A stretch of 64,000 nt of DNA from Phymorhynchus buccinoides (Eukaryota; Mollusca; Gastropoda; Neogastropoda; Raphitomidae), in the NCBI GenBank assembly GCA_017654935.2, contig CM065686.1, positions 32,685,205 through 32,749,204 of the forward strand. Reading direction: 5' to 3'. The notes under the pieces are model-generated. The model ran no database searches. It saw nothing but the letters and a program-made list of their open reading frames with translations, and was not told the DNA's origin. Shown piece by piece: positions 1 to 51,799 of the stretch. Position numbers and translations under genes: made by a program. Each line of letters opens with the position of its first letter. Within the stretch, counting starts at the first letter, position 1.

Positions 1-712
1 GTGCATTTCCTGCATCTGCTTCCATATCATCACATTATCAAAAGGTGTTATTCTATCAGCATCCCAATGAGGCCAGTGCATTTCCTGCATCTGCTTCCAT
101 ATCATCACATTATCAAAATGTGTTATTCTATCAGCATCCCAATGAGGCCAGTGCATTTCCTGCATCTGCTTCCACATCATCACATTATCAAAATGTGTTA
201 TTCTATCAGCATCCCAATGAGGCCAGTGCATTTCCTGCATCTGCTTCCATATCATCACATTATCAAAAGGTGTTATTCTATCAGCATCCCAATGAGGCCA
301 GTGCATTTCCTGCATCTGCTTCCACATCATCACATTATCAAAATGTGTTATTCTATCAGCATCCCAATGAGGCCAGTGCATTTCCTGCATCTGCTTCCAT
401 ATCATCACATTATCAAAAGGTGTTATTCTATCAGCATCCCAATGAGGCCAGTGCATTTCCTGCATCTGCTTCCATATCATCACATTATCAAAAGGTGTTA
501 TTCTATCAGCATCCCAATGAGGCCAGTGCATTTCCTGCATCTGCTTCCACATCATCAAAATGTGTTATTCTATCAGCATCCCAATGAGGCCAGTGCATTT
601 CCTGCATCTGCTTCCACATCATCACATTATCAAAATGTGTTATTCTATCAGCATCCCAATGAGGCCAGTGCATTTCCTGCATCTGCTTCCACATCATCAC
701 ATTATCAAAAGG
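1..712 (+). repeat. 75-bp minisatellite with protein-like reading frame
   Basis: About 9.6 copies of a 75-bp unit start at 1, 76, 151, 226, 301, 376, 451, 526, 593 and 668. The period is exactly 25 codons until the eighth copy, which lacks 8 bp near 557. Copies differ mainly at two linked sites (ATATCAT or ACATCAT, and AAAAGG or AAAATG), so homogenisation is recent. One frame reads as repeats containing LFYQHPNEASAFPASAS. The 8-bp loss moves this reading from frame 3 to frame 1, where it runs to a stop at 775-777. It may be the C-terminal end of a plus-strand gene that begins left of the window, or a non-coding satellite that happens to be open. Confidence 0.9.
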
Positions 713-777
713 TGTCCCAACAATCAAAGCAATACTCCACTGTGACAAAAACAAGTCTGTCTGTCAATACGTTATGA
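1..777 (+). CDS. possible 3' end of a repeat-protein gene (partial)
   Basis: The frame is open from the window edge to TGA at 775-777. After the 75-bp repeats it ends in a non-repeat tail, QQSKQYSTVTKTSLSVNTL. The tail is Ser/Thr/Gln-rich and follows the HYQ reading of the last two repeat copies. The first eight copies in this frame use the alternative MRPVHFLHLLP reading, because copy eight lacks 8 bp. Either the array has suffered a frameshift or it is not coding. No family is recognised, and no splice sites or start can be assigned from this window. Confidence 0.25.
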   Translation: MHFLHLLPYHHIIKRCYSISIPMRPVHFLHLLPYHHIIKMCYSISIPMRPVHFLHLLPHHHIIKMCYSISIPMRPVHFLHLLPYHHIIKRCYSISIPMRPVHFLHLLPHHHIIKMCYSISIPMRPVHFLHLLPYHHIIKRCYSISIPMRPVHFLHLLPYHHIIKRCYSISIPMRPVHFLHLLPHHQNVLFYQHPNEASAFPASASTSSHYQNVLFYQHPNEASAFPASASTSSHYQKVSQQSKQYSTVTKTSLSVNTL

Positions 778-950
778 ACAAACTGGAAAAACCAACTCGA
801 CCCAATTTCACTCTCATTCACATCCGGCACCTAAACAGATTTTGATTGAGGATAAGTCAGTGCTCCCTAAAACTTCATGTAGGCCTAACGCGATATTAAT
901 CTGTCTCTCATTCAGCTACGGAAATTTAATATAATTATTCTGTCTTTGTG

Positions 951-1007
<57 letters not shown>

Positions 1008-1012
1008 GGGGG
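951..1012 (+). repeat. (GT)n followed by poly-G
   Basis: A GT run of about 38 bp passes directly into about 22 G residues. It is a composite simple repeat with no sign of coding. Confidence 0.95.
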
Positions 1013-1656
1013 CACAGGAGAATGCCGCGAAAATTATGAATGGATTAACACACACAAAAATCTCTTTGACTGTCAAAAACACCCACCCCAAAACAACGTT
1101 AGAGAGTATAAATCCATATCGTCATTATGGTCCTCCCCTTATTGTGTTAGGCCCTATTGCTAATTCTCCCCTGTGACATAAACAGGACTATGCTTAAGTC
1201 TACAAGGAAAAACACCTCTTGACTTACTACACTTCTGGTGGCCTCGTACAAGCCAAAGTTATCTTTCCGGCGGAGGTTTGCACAGTGACAGTGCTGCCTA
1301 TAGGTTTTGTTTTTTACTGATTGATTCGCTGGGCACCAGTTGTTCGTTTAGTTTGAACGGATTTATTTTTAAGAAAAAGTTTTCAAGATTCCTTTTTCAT
1401 TTCCATCAAGTAAATTCTGGATGCGTTCCTGCGTATTCTTTTTAAATTTGAATTGATTGATTTTGCTGGGTAGTTGGCCATTTATTATTTTGATGACATA
1501 AATTTATTGTTTCTATTGTGCGTTTTGTGTTAAAACCCCCACTAAAACGTTGGGCTTTTTTGGGGGTGGGGGTGTTGTTGAATTTCTACTTCGCGTGTTC
1601 TCTTTGCTACAAATTTCGATATTATGTACGTTGGCCTACGTTGGGCATTCTGAGGG

Positions 1657-1696
<40 letters not shown>

Positions 1697-2324
1697 GTGC
1701 GGGCGCGCGTGTGTGTGGAGTTGAAATTGTTCCGATTTTGAGCGCTTTTTATTTATTTCGATGCCAGATATTTTCTGTCTTCGTCATCATGAGATGAACC
1801 GTATTGTTTATTGTTATTCCTGAGTAAAACTAAGTGTTCAATTGAGATGTGTGTGCGTTTGTGCGTGCACGCGCGTCCGCCTGCTAGTTTATATGTAGGC
1901 CTATTTTTGTTTTATATATAAAAAGAACTAGAACTTGAACATGACTATCTAGAAATAGGCCCCTATTACTTATTTTAAATTATACAGATGCTAATGTTGT
2001 AATGATGAAACTTTTGCTGTGATATGAAGTAGCCAGTTTTGTGTATATCACAGCCTTGTACGCCCTAATGTACACAATTTAGGCACAGACTCCATGATAG
2101 AGTATACGTGCTGTAATAAAGTTATTAGGCCCTAATTAGTCTTTTTGTCTGTCAGGATTTTGTTTCTTATCATTGGAGTCAAAATGACAGTTTGTTCTGT
2201 TACTATTTAAACATTGTAAGTCATGAACGGGTTGTGACAAAACTGGATTTGTTGACTAGACTCGTGTGTTGTGCTAGAGATGACCTATTACAATTTGACT
2301 AAGTCAAGGCCATCATTTTGATAC
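1013..2324. other. non-coding stretch, no gene seen
   Basis: AT-rich sequence with a second GT run at about 1660-1690 and no long ORF or credible exon. Several AATAAA-like and TATA-like words occur, as expected by chance in AT-rich DNA. Confidence 0.6.
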
Positions 2325-2705
2325 AGGATTTTTATTGTTGTGCGTAGCCTCTTGAAAGTTTCTCTTTCACAAACATAAGGCAAGACCAGCATTAAAACTT
2401 CGAGAACAATTGACCGATTAGTCTCATAGTAGCCTTGTTTTTACATAGGCCCTATTAGTCTCATAGTAATGTAGCCTAATTTTGTTTTGCATTCAAGATT
2501 TATTTATATCCTTTTGAAAGGGTTTTTTTCATAAACAAAGCAAGACTAGCATGAAAACTTCAAGAACTCTTTGACTGAATGGTCTAATAATTTAGCCTTT
2601 TTTTTAACATACAATATTTGTTTGTAGTCTTTTGGAAGTTCCTCGTTCACAAACACAATGCAAGACTAGCTTTCAAACTTTTCAAGAACTCTTTGACTTG
2701 GTAGC
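2325..2705 (+). repeat. old diverged tandem triplication
   Basis: Three diverged copies of a unit of about 130-170 bp share the words AGTTTCTCTTTCACAAACA, GCAAGAC(C/T)AGC and CAAGAACTCTTTGACT. Copies start near 2340, 2500 and 2625. No coding potential is visible. Confidence 0.65.
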
Positions 2706-2832
2706 CTGGTAATACAAGACTATCTCATAAAGTCCATGGTGGCAGTCTGCATTGTACATGTATTAGTAATTTGTGTGTGTGTGACAGTATGTATTGTTTT
2801 AATCATATTGCAATGTAGCTTGGTTGATTGTG

Positions 2833-2954
<122 letters not shown>

Positions 2955-3008
2955 GCAAGTGCACCGATATACAATATTATTATTAACACATCCGTCATGT
3001 TTAAAACT

Positions 3009-3014
3009 TTTATT
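3009..3014 (-). terminator. candidate poly(A) signal for the basic-protein gene
   Basis: Plus-strand TTTATT reads AATAAA on the minus strand, about 445 bp downstream of the stop codon at 3458. It is the first clear hexamer after the stop that I noticed. Position is the only support. Confidence 0.35.
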
Positions 3015-3457
3015 ATAAAAAGTCAAAAGCTTAACAACCAAAATCCAATGTGTATGTTTTTAAAGTCGACATAAATATCTGTCTATTCTTCGTTATAAGC
3101 AGATCAACAATAAAATAAAATCGTCGTCGACAGTCTTCCTTTTCGCAACAATCACCACAGTCAATAATCAATACATAAAGCACACATAAAAATAAAATGT
3201 CTTGAGCCACCACCGTCTTTTGATTAAAAAACAGTCCGTCTGGAACTTGAAAATCCCAAGGGAAAAGAGTTTGTAAACCCAGTAGTCATTTGGTTTGTAG
3301 AAGTCCCCGAACCCAGTCATTTGGTTTGTAGAAACCTTTGTATCTTTCTGTTCTTTTAAAAAAAAATCTGCACACTTCACATTACTCTGCCCAGGACACA
3401 CTTTCTTTTTTTGTAACAGAAAAAAAAGGAAGCGGGAAAAAGCAAGTAAGAAAGTTC

Positions 3458-5503
3458 TTAACTGGAGATGGTGGACCCGCTGTCATTGGGGATGGTGGAG
3501 GTGGAATTCATGGTGCTGGCACTCGAGTCCTCCGTCAGCCGGTACCTGGACTCGGCCAGTCCGAACCTGGACTCGCTCAGCCCGAACCTGGACTCGCTCA
3601 CCCCGAACCTGGACTCGCTCAGCCCGAACCTGGACTCGCTCAGCCCGAACCTGGACTCGTTTCTTGTTGTTGCCACGCTTCGCTCCGTCTCTGCCGGTTT
3701 GCTTGCCACAGTAGGGTTATTGTTGCTAGTAGACTTCTTGCTGCTCTTTGGTTTACCCGGCATCTTCTTGCCTTTGCTGCCAGCGGGCATCTTGTTGCGT
3801 TTGGTGCCAACGGAGATCTTCCTGCGTTTGCTGCCAGCAAGCATCTTCTTGCCTTTGCTGCCAGCAAGCATCTTCTTGCCTTTGGAGCCAGCGAGCATCT
3901 TCTTGCCTTTGGAGCCAGCGAGCATCTTCTTGCCTTTGGAGCCAGCGAGCATCTTCTTGCCTTTGGAGCCAGTGGGCATCTTCTTGCCTTTGGTGCCAGC
4001 TGGGAGTCTGCCGCGTTTTGAACCAGTCAGTGTCGGGGTGCATTTTGAACCAGTCGGTGACATGCCACATTTTAGGCTAGGTGACATTCCACTTGGGCCA
4101 GCAGGTGATTTACTTCGCTTTGAGTCATCGAACGACATGAGGCATTTTAGGTCAGCGCCTTTACAGCCAGGTGGCATGACAAAGCGTTCCTTGGCCATTG
4201 CAGCAGGTACATCAGCACGTTTAGAGCCAGATGGCAGGACAACGCGTTCCTTGGGCATCAGAGCACGTAAATCAGCACGTTTACAGCCAGGCGGCATGAC
4301 AAAGCGTTCCTTGGGCATTGCAGCATGTACACCAGCACGTTTAGAGTCAGATGACAGGACGACGCGTTCCTTGGGCATCACAGCACGTAAATCAGCACGC
4401 TTAGAGCCAGATGGCAGGACAACGCGTTCCTTGGGCATCACAGCACGTAAATCAGCACGCTTAGAGCCAGGCGGCATGACAAAGCGTTCCTTGGGCATCG
4501 CAGAACGTAAATCAGTACGCTTAGAGCCAGATGGCAGGACAACGCGTTCCTTGGGCATCGCATAACGTAAATCAGCACGTTTACAGCAAGGTGACATGGC
4601 AAAGCGTTCCTTGGGCATCGCAGAACGTAAATCAGCACGTTTACAGCAAGGTGACATGGCAAAGCGTTCCTTGGGCATCGCAGAACGTAAATCAGCACGT
4701 TTATAGCCAGGTGGCATGACAAAGCGTTCCTTGGGCATCGACGAACGTAAATCAGCACGTTTATAGCCAGGTGGCATGGCAAAGTGTTCCTTGGGCATCG
4801 CAGAACGTAAATCAGCACGTTTACAGCCAGGTGGCATGGCAAAGCGTTCCCTGTGCATTGGCATTTGTTCCTTGCAAGACTTTGAGGCAGCTCGCTGCGC
4901 AACAACATTTTTGCTAGATTTTTGGGCCATGCGAACATAAGTAAAGCTGGAAAGTTTCGGGCAAGAGTTTCCACGGTTGTGTTTGGATCTGGCCTCACGT
5001 TCGCTCAGCAGAGGTTTTCCCAGTTTCGACATTTTAGATCTAAAGTCCTCTCGAGTATGGGTCTGCCGAACTCTCAGCCGTCCAATCCCTTTTCCTGCTG
5101 TTCTTTTCGCATTGCCGCTTTTAGCTAGACGATTCTTAGATCCTCTGGTGCGGGCTTTCCTGAATTTTCGGCCTTTTCTTCCCAGACGAGAACGTCCGGG
5201 TCGGTTTTTTTGCTTTTTTTGCTTGAAGCGCAGAACCTTTTTGGCAGAGTTCTTAGCAAGCCTAGAGGCATTGACAACAGCAGGCTGGTTGACAGATTTT
5301 CTTGATTCTGATGCGCGAGCGCCTCGAGTCCGTTGGCCCGTCAGCCAGATCAGGCCATCCTTGATTAATTGGAGGTATGGCCATCGGTAGGTTCGCGCAC
5401 GACGACCGGCGGTGCTGAGAGAGGTAGTGGAACAGTCCTGGGTATCCTTTTCAGCCTTGGGTGAACGGTAGGACGTTTTTTTGACGAACTGTTGTTCAGC
5501 CAT
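3458..5503 (-). CDS. Lys/Arg-rich tandem-repeat protein, candidate sperm nuclear basic protein
   Basis: An uninterrupted 681-residue frame with a start in near-ideal Kozak context (ACCACCATGG). Residues 1-200 are not repeated and are strongly basic (KQKKQKNRPGRSRLGRKGRKF). Next come about 12-14 copies of a 20-residue repeat of the form MPKERFVMPPGCKRADLRSA, then short GSKGKKMLA repeats to about residue 600. A run of ESRFGLS heptads and a Ser/Thr-rich tail end it. There is no signal peptide, membrane segment or known enzyme domain, and no winged-helix H1 fold that I can recognise. High K+R, an SPK-type motif near the N-terminus and lack of introns resemble molluscan protamine-like proteins. 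CRE motifs upstream fit spermatid expression. A structural or shell-matrix basic protein is an alternative. The gene call is firm; the function is a guess. Confidence 0.7.
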   Translation of the reverse strand: MAEQQFVKKTSYRSPKAEKDTQDCSTTSLSTAGRRARTYRWPYLQLIKDGLIWLTGQRTRGARASESRKSVNQPAVVNASRLAKNSAKKVLRFKQKKQKNRPGRSRLGRKGRKFRKARTRGSKNRLAKSGNAKRTAGKGIGRLRVRQTHTREDFRSKMSKLGKPLLSEREARSKHNRGNSCPKLSSFTYVRMAQKSSKNVVAQRAASKSCKEQMPMHRERFAMPPGCKRADLRSAMPKEHFAMPPGYKRADLRSSMPKERFVMPPGYKRADLRSAMPKERFAMSPCCKRADLRSAMPKERFAMSPCCKRADLRYAMPKERVVLPSGSKRTDLRSAMPKERFVMPPGSKRADLRAVMPKERVVLPSGSKRADLRAVMPKERVVLSSDSKRAGVHAAMPKERFVMPPGCKRADLRALMPKERVVLPSGSKRADVPAAMAKERFVMPPGCKGADLKCLMSFDDSKRSKSPAGPSGMSPSLKCGMSPTGSKCTPTLTGSKRGRLPAGTKGKKMPTGSKGKKMLAGSKGKKMLAGSKGKKMLAGSKGKKMLAGSKGKKMLAGSKRRKISVGTKRNKMPAGSKGKKMPGKPKSSKKSTSNNNPTVASKPAETERSVATTRNESRFGLSESRFGLSESRFGVSESRFGLSESRFGLAESRYRLTEDSSASTMNSTSTIPNDSGSTISS
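3660..4030 (-). repeat. 30-bp coding minisatellite (GSKGKKMLA block)
   Basis: Tandem units of about 30 bp within the basic-protein ORF encode Gly-Ser-Lys-Gly-Lys-Lys-Met repeats. Unit length stays a multiple of three, consistent with selection for an open frame. Confidence 0.85.
4140..4860 (-). repeat. 60-bp coding minisatellite (MPKERF block)
   Basis: About 12 units of 60 bp encode the 20-residue repeat. Units alternate between MPPGCKRADLR and LPSGSKRADLR types, which suggests that two-unit (120-bp) blocks were amplified. Confidence 0.88.
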
Positions 5504-5552
5504 GGTGGTCGCTAACCGCTCTCTTTGAGCTTAGCTTCAAAATGAGGCTCAA

Positions 5553-5602
5553 CGTCATATTTTGACCAACGTAAGAGCCTTGACGTCAAATCACGAATGA
5601 CG
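5553..5602 (-). promoter_or_regulatory. cluster of three CRE-like sites upstream of the basic-protein gene
   Basis: A full palindromic CRE, TGACGTCA, lies at 5581-5588, about 80 bp before the ATG. Half sites flank it at 5553-5557 (CGTCA) and 5598-5602 (TGACG). An AAAATATG word near 5556-5565 (minus strand) could act as a weak TATA element. Full CREs in short promoters of intronless spermatid genes are typical targets of CREM-type factors. That link is inference here. Confidence 0.5.
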
Positions 5603-5603
5603 C

Positions 5604-6815
5604 TTTTAAGCGCACGTAATGTTATGTTGTGGAATAGGGGAAACTCCGACATTTTGAGAATCAGGTTTGAGCTTGCACACAATACAATAAGAATTAGTCT
5701 AGTAAATTAATGCACACAACAGAACCATCAATATGATGCATGTAGGCTACTTTGACCAATGTATAAAGACTGTTAGTAGAATATATATACTTTGACTGAG
5801 CCTTTCTTCCTTCCGTACAGCGACCACAGTCAGTGACTTTTGACTATTCCGTCGCTGTTACTAGTATAGTATAGCATAGTAGAGGGACTGGCTTCATCAG
5901 CCTAGGCCTCGCGGCCTATCAAACGTCCCCTTCGTACTTTTCATAAATATGGGTTGCTTTGCGCACTCATTTGATTTCAAATTTATTCATTATAATCATA
6001 ACACAATTTATTAAAATTTGGACAACTGTCTAGAAGATTTTTAAATATGTTAGTATTTTGTGCTTCTTTCACTTGGACTGGAAGAGCATTCCAAACTTGT
6101 GCAATTCGGTTAGAAAGTTTTTTTTCTTTCTTAAGTTAGTATTGCTGTGTCCCATTACAATTTTAAATTCAGAATTCCTTGTTTTAATATAGTTAGATAA
6201 TTGAAAGACGTTAGTAATATGTAGGCCTATGTTGTCAAGGTCATGGCAACTTTTGTAAGTCTCAATTAGGTCCCCTCTAAGTCGTCTGCCTTTTAAAGAA
6301 TGAATACTTTAGGGAGATCTGTGGAAATGCGCATTGAGGTGCTGAAATATTAAAGGAGAAAGTGGACAGAATAAGAAGACAGAAAGCTTGGCCCAGCCAG
6401 CAATAGGTTCCGCTGATCGGTCCCAACGATCCCCTCCAGCTCTCCCTTTATTTCTTGCCCCATTGACACACACACAGGCTTATATGACTAGGCCTGGACC
6501 CTTTCAATCCAATTCTTGACCTGCTGACCGTTTGACTTGGCCTCATGCTAACATTCCATGTGCGATGTTTTATGTGTGTGCAGTGAAATACACTGGAGAC
6601 TTTCGGACATTTTGAGATAAATATTGATATTACCTTGATATATGTGTGTGTGCGCGCGTGTGTGCATGTACGTACGTGAGAGAGCGAGAGCGAGAGCAAT
6701 GGAAAACAATGAACTACTAATGACCAGGCCATCTGCCCGTGTCATGGGGTAACAATGGGAAATCCTCACAATGCAAATAGATAAACATAACAAATAGCTT
6801 AAAGATAACAGGAAA
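5604..6815. other. intergenic, no gene seen
   Basis: AT-rich sequence without a long ORF. A TATATATAC word lies near 5785 and a short GT/GC run near 6643-6670. No repeat family could be defined. Confidence 0.5.
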
Positions 6816-6818
6816 TAT

Positions 6819-6820
<2 letters not shown>

Positions 6821-6864
<44 letters not shown>
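6821..6864 (+). repeat. (GA)n microsatellite
   Basis: About 44 bp of GA directly upstream of the LINE remnant. Confidence 0.95.
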
Positions 6865-6867
<3 letters not shown>

Positions 6868-6870
<3 letters not shown>

Positions 6871-8365
6871 CCAACCTGGTTTCCACAGCACGTCTATTTT
6901 CTGACGGCACAGCCTGCCATATAAAGACGTCTCCAGCACAGAAGACCAGCGCCTTGTCCAGCAAGATCTTGACACGCTTTCACAATAGTGGGAAGAACGC
7001 TGGAAAATGACATTCCACCCGGAAAAGTGTACGACGCTACACATGACAAGGCGCAGAAAGACACTAGGTGAAGACTACACCCTCCATGGACATGGACTGA
7101 AGAGTGTCTCCAGTGCAAAGTATCTAGAAGTAACTCTGAGTAACATCACCAACAAAGCGAACAAGATCCTGGGCTTTGTTAGGAGGAACTTGAAGGTCTG
7201 CAGTCGCAAGGCCAAAGCAGCAGCATACAAAGCTCTTGTCCGACCTGAATTGAAAAATGGTGTTTTACGTCCTCTCGGTCTAGAACAGACACATATGGGA
7301 CATTTGTAGATACAAAGATGGTGGGAACAATATTGGAGGCAATGCCCGGAGGCAGTGCAACACCAGTAAAGTCCCAATTTTTTAACAATACAGATATGTG
7401 TAGCAGCAACCACGCCTCGGTTAAACCTCATCGGCTATGGTACCGCCACAAATAACTTGTCCGACCTGTCGTAGAGTATGCTAGTCCTGTATGGGATCCT
7501 ACCACAACGACTCCATTGAGAAAGTCCCGAGGCGTGCAGCAAGGTGGACCATGCAGGACTACAAGCAAACCTCCAGCGTCGACAGCATGCTGCAAGAACT
7601 TGCCTGGCCTTCAGTTTGCTGCAGGGACAGAGACAGAAGGAAGGCGCGACTCACCACGATGTACAAATTCAGCAACAAACTCTCGAAAATTGCGACTAAG
7701 CACGGGTCAACAACAAACTGCCAAAAGAAATCAAGACACTAGACCAGCTCGCAGGCATACGACATCAGATCGTGCATGACACAGTAACATCAGGGAACCT
7801 TTTTCCCTCGCACGGTCCCGGAGTGGAAATGCCTCCTGGAAGACATTGTCACAGCTCCATCTCTGACATCCTTCGACTCCAGTTTCACCTGAAGTGGACC
7901 AACGTCCCAGACCCTGGAGGAGAGTCAGCGTTTACGTTAGCTGAGCTCTCAGCCACAGCCCAACACTGAAACCTTCAACAGACGCCCCTACCCCTTCATA
8001 CCCACCCTCAGTTGTTTTTACCCCTATAGTTAGGGATCTGTTTGTTCTTTGTCTTTTTGGTTGGGGCCTGGACATTGCCTCTAGGGTCTGCTAGTTCACA
8101 GCATGCTGGGGACGAATGTGAAAATTAGTAGCTGCCGGCAGCTCTTTGTAGAGTATGCTGGCCCGGAAGTAGGAACTTTATTTTTGTTTGCTTCATCTCA
8201 TTTTCATACTGATCCCCAGCAAGCGTGATTCACTAATTTTTGTCTTATGTCTTGTCTGCTTCTCTTTTTTCTCCTCTTCTGCTTCTTTTTTTTTAGTCAC
8301 CCCCTAAAGTGTGTGCAATTACTTCTATAAAAAGAAGTTGGCCACCACCACAGAAGAAGAAGAGA
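6868..8365 (+). mobile_element. decayed non-LTR retrotransposon (LINE) 3' portion, GAA-type tail
   Basis: Frameshifted reverse-transcriptase pieces are readable. ARLFSDGTACH is a damaged version of the F-A-D-D active-site region. It is followed by WKMTFHPEKC in another frame, KYLEVTLS, KALVRP, then VVEYASPVWDPYHND with IEKVPRRAARW, and a final FFPRTVPEW block near 7800. The order matches the C-terminal half of LINE ORF2. A non-coding tail follows and ends in AGAAGAAGAAGAG near 8352-8363. A second element splits it at 7248-7455. It is a pseudogene; the 5' part of ORF2 is missing. Confidence 0.8.
7248..7455 (+). mobile_element. about 208-bp SINE-like insert in the LINE, 13-bp TSD
   Basis: The insert is flanked by the perfect direct repeat CTTGTCCGACCTG (7235-7247 and 7456-7468), which splits the LINE frame at KALVRP. 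A second copy lies at about 13690-13890. The minus strand carries TAGCCGATGAGG, which matches a pol III A-box consensus; the B-box is weak. A tRNA-related SINE is likely but not certain. Confidence 0.8.
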
Positions 8366-8512
8366 GGATAAGACAATTTTTCAAACTGACATTTATACTA
8401 ATGTAAATAGGCCAAAAGTGCCAATCAATGGAGAGACATCAATCATATGACATTTGAATATGCATAAACATAAAATGATGATGCTGAGTACAGTGATAAA
8501 TGAGAGACGATC

Positions 8513-8516
<4 letters not shown>

Positions 8517-8562
<46 letters not shown>
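8517..8562 (+). repeat. (GA)n microsatellite
   Basis: About 46 bp of GA between the LINE end and the presumed 3' UTR of the BTB gene. Confidence 0.95.
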
Positions 8563-8567
<5 letters not shown>

Positions 8568-8785
8568 TTTGGTTCACATACTGATTCAGAAACAAGAAGC
8601 ATGCACACATACAAACACAGAGCATTGACCTATTATTTTAATTTCATCACAGCTGATTGACATAAGACGAAACAAACATTGGAATGGATTTGGGCAAATA
8701 TAAAAAAATCTATAAGAACAATTAAGAGCTCTTGTACTCCATGTGATTAAGCTGCACATTGTCTGTTTACAACAAGCTCTTATTT

Positions 8786-8791
8786 TTTATT
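8786..8791 (-). terminator. candidate poly(A) signal of the BTB-BACK gene
   Basis: AATAAA on the minus strand, about 1.78 kb downstream of the stop at 10571. An ATTAAA at 9263-9268 is an alternative that gives a 1.3-kb UTR. Only the hexamers and their position support this. Confidence 0.3.
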
Positions 8792-10570
8792 CTCTTTAGC
8801 AGTAATGTTCCATATTATATACGAGTGTCTCGGAGTATTTGTCAGCAGAAAAATTACACTGACACTTTATACTAAAGCAAAAAACACACACACACAAAAC
8901 AAAGCTTCGCTAATAAGGCCTCGTTATAACCTGTGTACTCATGCATTCTGAAAAGTACACATGTACTCTTTCCACTGGTTCTCACTTTAATTGTTAACTA
9001 ATTTACTATCATCCCACTCCGGTTACTTTTTCAAAAATGGTGTCACTGCAGACATAATGAGGGTATTTATCATTGTGCAAAATTTGGTTATGCTATTATT
9101 TGTAGTTTTTGAGAAAATTGCTAGTTAAGGTTTTTCATGAGACAATGACCCCCCCTCCCCCCTTAACATTTTTATAAATGCTCTTTACGAGCTAAAATCC
9201 TAAACCAACAAATATCATAAAAGTTGAAAGAAAAAACGTTTCAGCTAGATGTCTAAGAATCATTTAATAAATACATGTAGAGAAATGAATTAATACATTC
9301 AAACTTCATTTGATTCCCCCCCCCGCAACTCTGCAATTGATTGTCAACCAGTCAAATAACATACATATTAAAGTACATACATCTACAGACATTACTTAGC
9401 AATATGAATTCTGAACAATGTGTTCTAAACAAACATTGGAAATATGTATTGACAACACATTTTGCAACCAGTGTATGGTAAAATGTGTATGGTACAATAA
9501 ACACAAAAGCAAGTGCATACAAAGGAAGCATGCATTTACCATTGCAAGCTTACGAAATATAAACTGATCAGAACGCAAATTTGTAAAAATGTTCTCAAAA
9601 AGATGATACCTGATTCGATTGACTCAAATTATTTAAGCATGATATTTACAAAATATCGCATTTGGCACAAATGAGACACAGGCATACAAACGCACACACA
9701 CATCTTCACAAAAGCCTTGCATACATGGAAGCACAAATTGGCAAAAGGTGTTAACAGAAAAAGTTATCAGTCTTTGGAGCATACTGTATGAAAAATAGCT
9801 GAAAATATCACAAAGTGCTTAATGTAACAGATTCTATACACCTATGTACACATAATCATGTGAAAACACATTTCCATACAACCACTAACACACATGCATT
9901 CTATCAAATACATACTGAGACATTGTGTCCTCCAAATAACATAACATGAATGAATGTCATCACAAGATCCAATATATCCTGAGTTTCTGAAACCAACAAC
10001 ATTAATCACATTTTAACAACAATAAAATGACGTAAATATAATAATGAACCTTAAAGTACCAATGACAAAAATATCATTAAGTCCTTACTAAAGATGCAAG
10101 TGATGATCAAATCATATTACTGCGCATTGAGACATGGTTGTCTCTTTTTCATTTTTCTAATGTGTGCCTGAATGTGTGTTTACCCAATTTTAAAACATCT
10201 AGATTAGCAATAACACCTGAGTACTTTTCAAAATACTAAAAGCAGCACATTAATTTGGGATATCTTCTTCTGAAGCACAAGAAGGGTACAGTAGGCACGT
10301 AGTGAAGTGAAAATGTGCATTGTAATGAAGAAAGTGAACAAGATTTCTTCCAAAAGTCATGTACGTGATGACAGTGAACATTTCTTATCAGAACATTATA
10401 CACATAATAACATATTATCAAATTGGATTGTCTGTTTGTGTGATTTTGTTTTACACGAGGCTTACAAGGCGAAAGTTAGGATATAAAATGGATAAGTGAG
10501 CTTAGTTTTTTTCCCCCCCCAGCATCAGAAAAAGCCTGGGGTAGCTATGTTGGCAGTGGAGAGGCCAGGA
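8792..10570 (-). other. probable 3' UTR of the BTB-BACK gene
   Basis: This stretch follows the stop codon without an obvious MITE, SINE or long microsatellite, unlike almost every other 1.8 kb of the window. It is AT-rich. That contrast, plus the downstream AATAAA, makes a transcribed 3' UTR likely. Confidence 0.4.
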
Positions 10571-51503
<40,933 letters not shown>

Positions 51504-51728
51504 CTGCGGAGACGCACAATAAATAACATTTTCTGGCACAGACATTTTGTAGGAATAAAACTATATATAAACAAGAGGCAAAGCCTTCAAGGCTCACTCA
51601 AACAGGCACATGTGGGACAACAAAGATTGAGGGGCGTCTCTAAAGTACAAGATTGCCAATACAATTTTAAAGTACAAATGAAACTATCGTTAATGGATAT
51701 ATACAACTAAAGAAAGAAAAATAAAAGC

Positions 51729-51799
51729 GCCTGTGCCGAGAATCGAACCCGGAACCATTGGCATGACAGGCAGATGCTCTACCAATGAGCTGTTGAGGC
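51729..51799 (-). tRNA. tRNA-like sequence, probably pseudogene or SINE head
   Basis: Minus strand has an A-box (AGCTCATTGGTAGAGC), a B-box (GGGTTCGATTC), a sound T-arm and D-arm, and the anticodon-loop-like CTGTCAT. The anticodon stem has two mismatches, and only four of seven acceptor pairs form (GCCT with AGGC). It is therefore unlikely to be a working tRNA. T-rich sequence follows. Confidence 0.6.

Noticed and set aside
3468..4565. Plus-strand 365-codon ORF opposite the basic-protein gene
   Set aside because: It mirrors the 60-bp and 30-bp repeats on the other strand. The minus ORF is longer, has a good Kozak start, a non-repeat N-terminus and a CRE cluster.
51729..51799. Working tRNA(Asp)-like gene
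   Set aside because: Anticodon stem and acceptor stem do not pair properly; more likely a pseudogene or SINE head.
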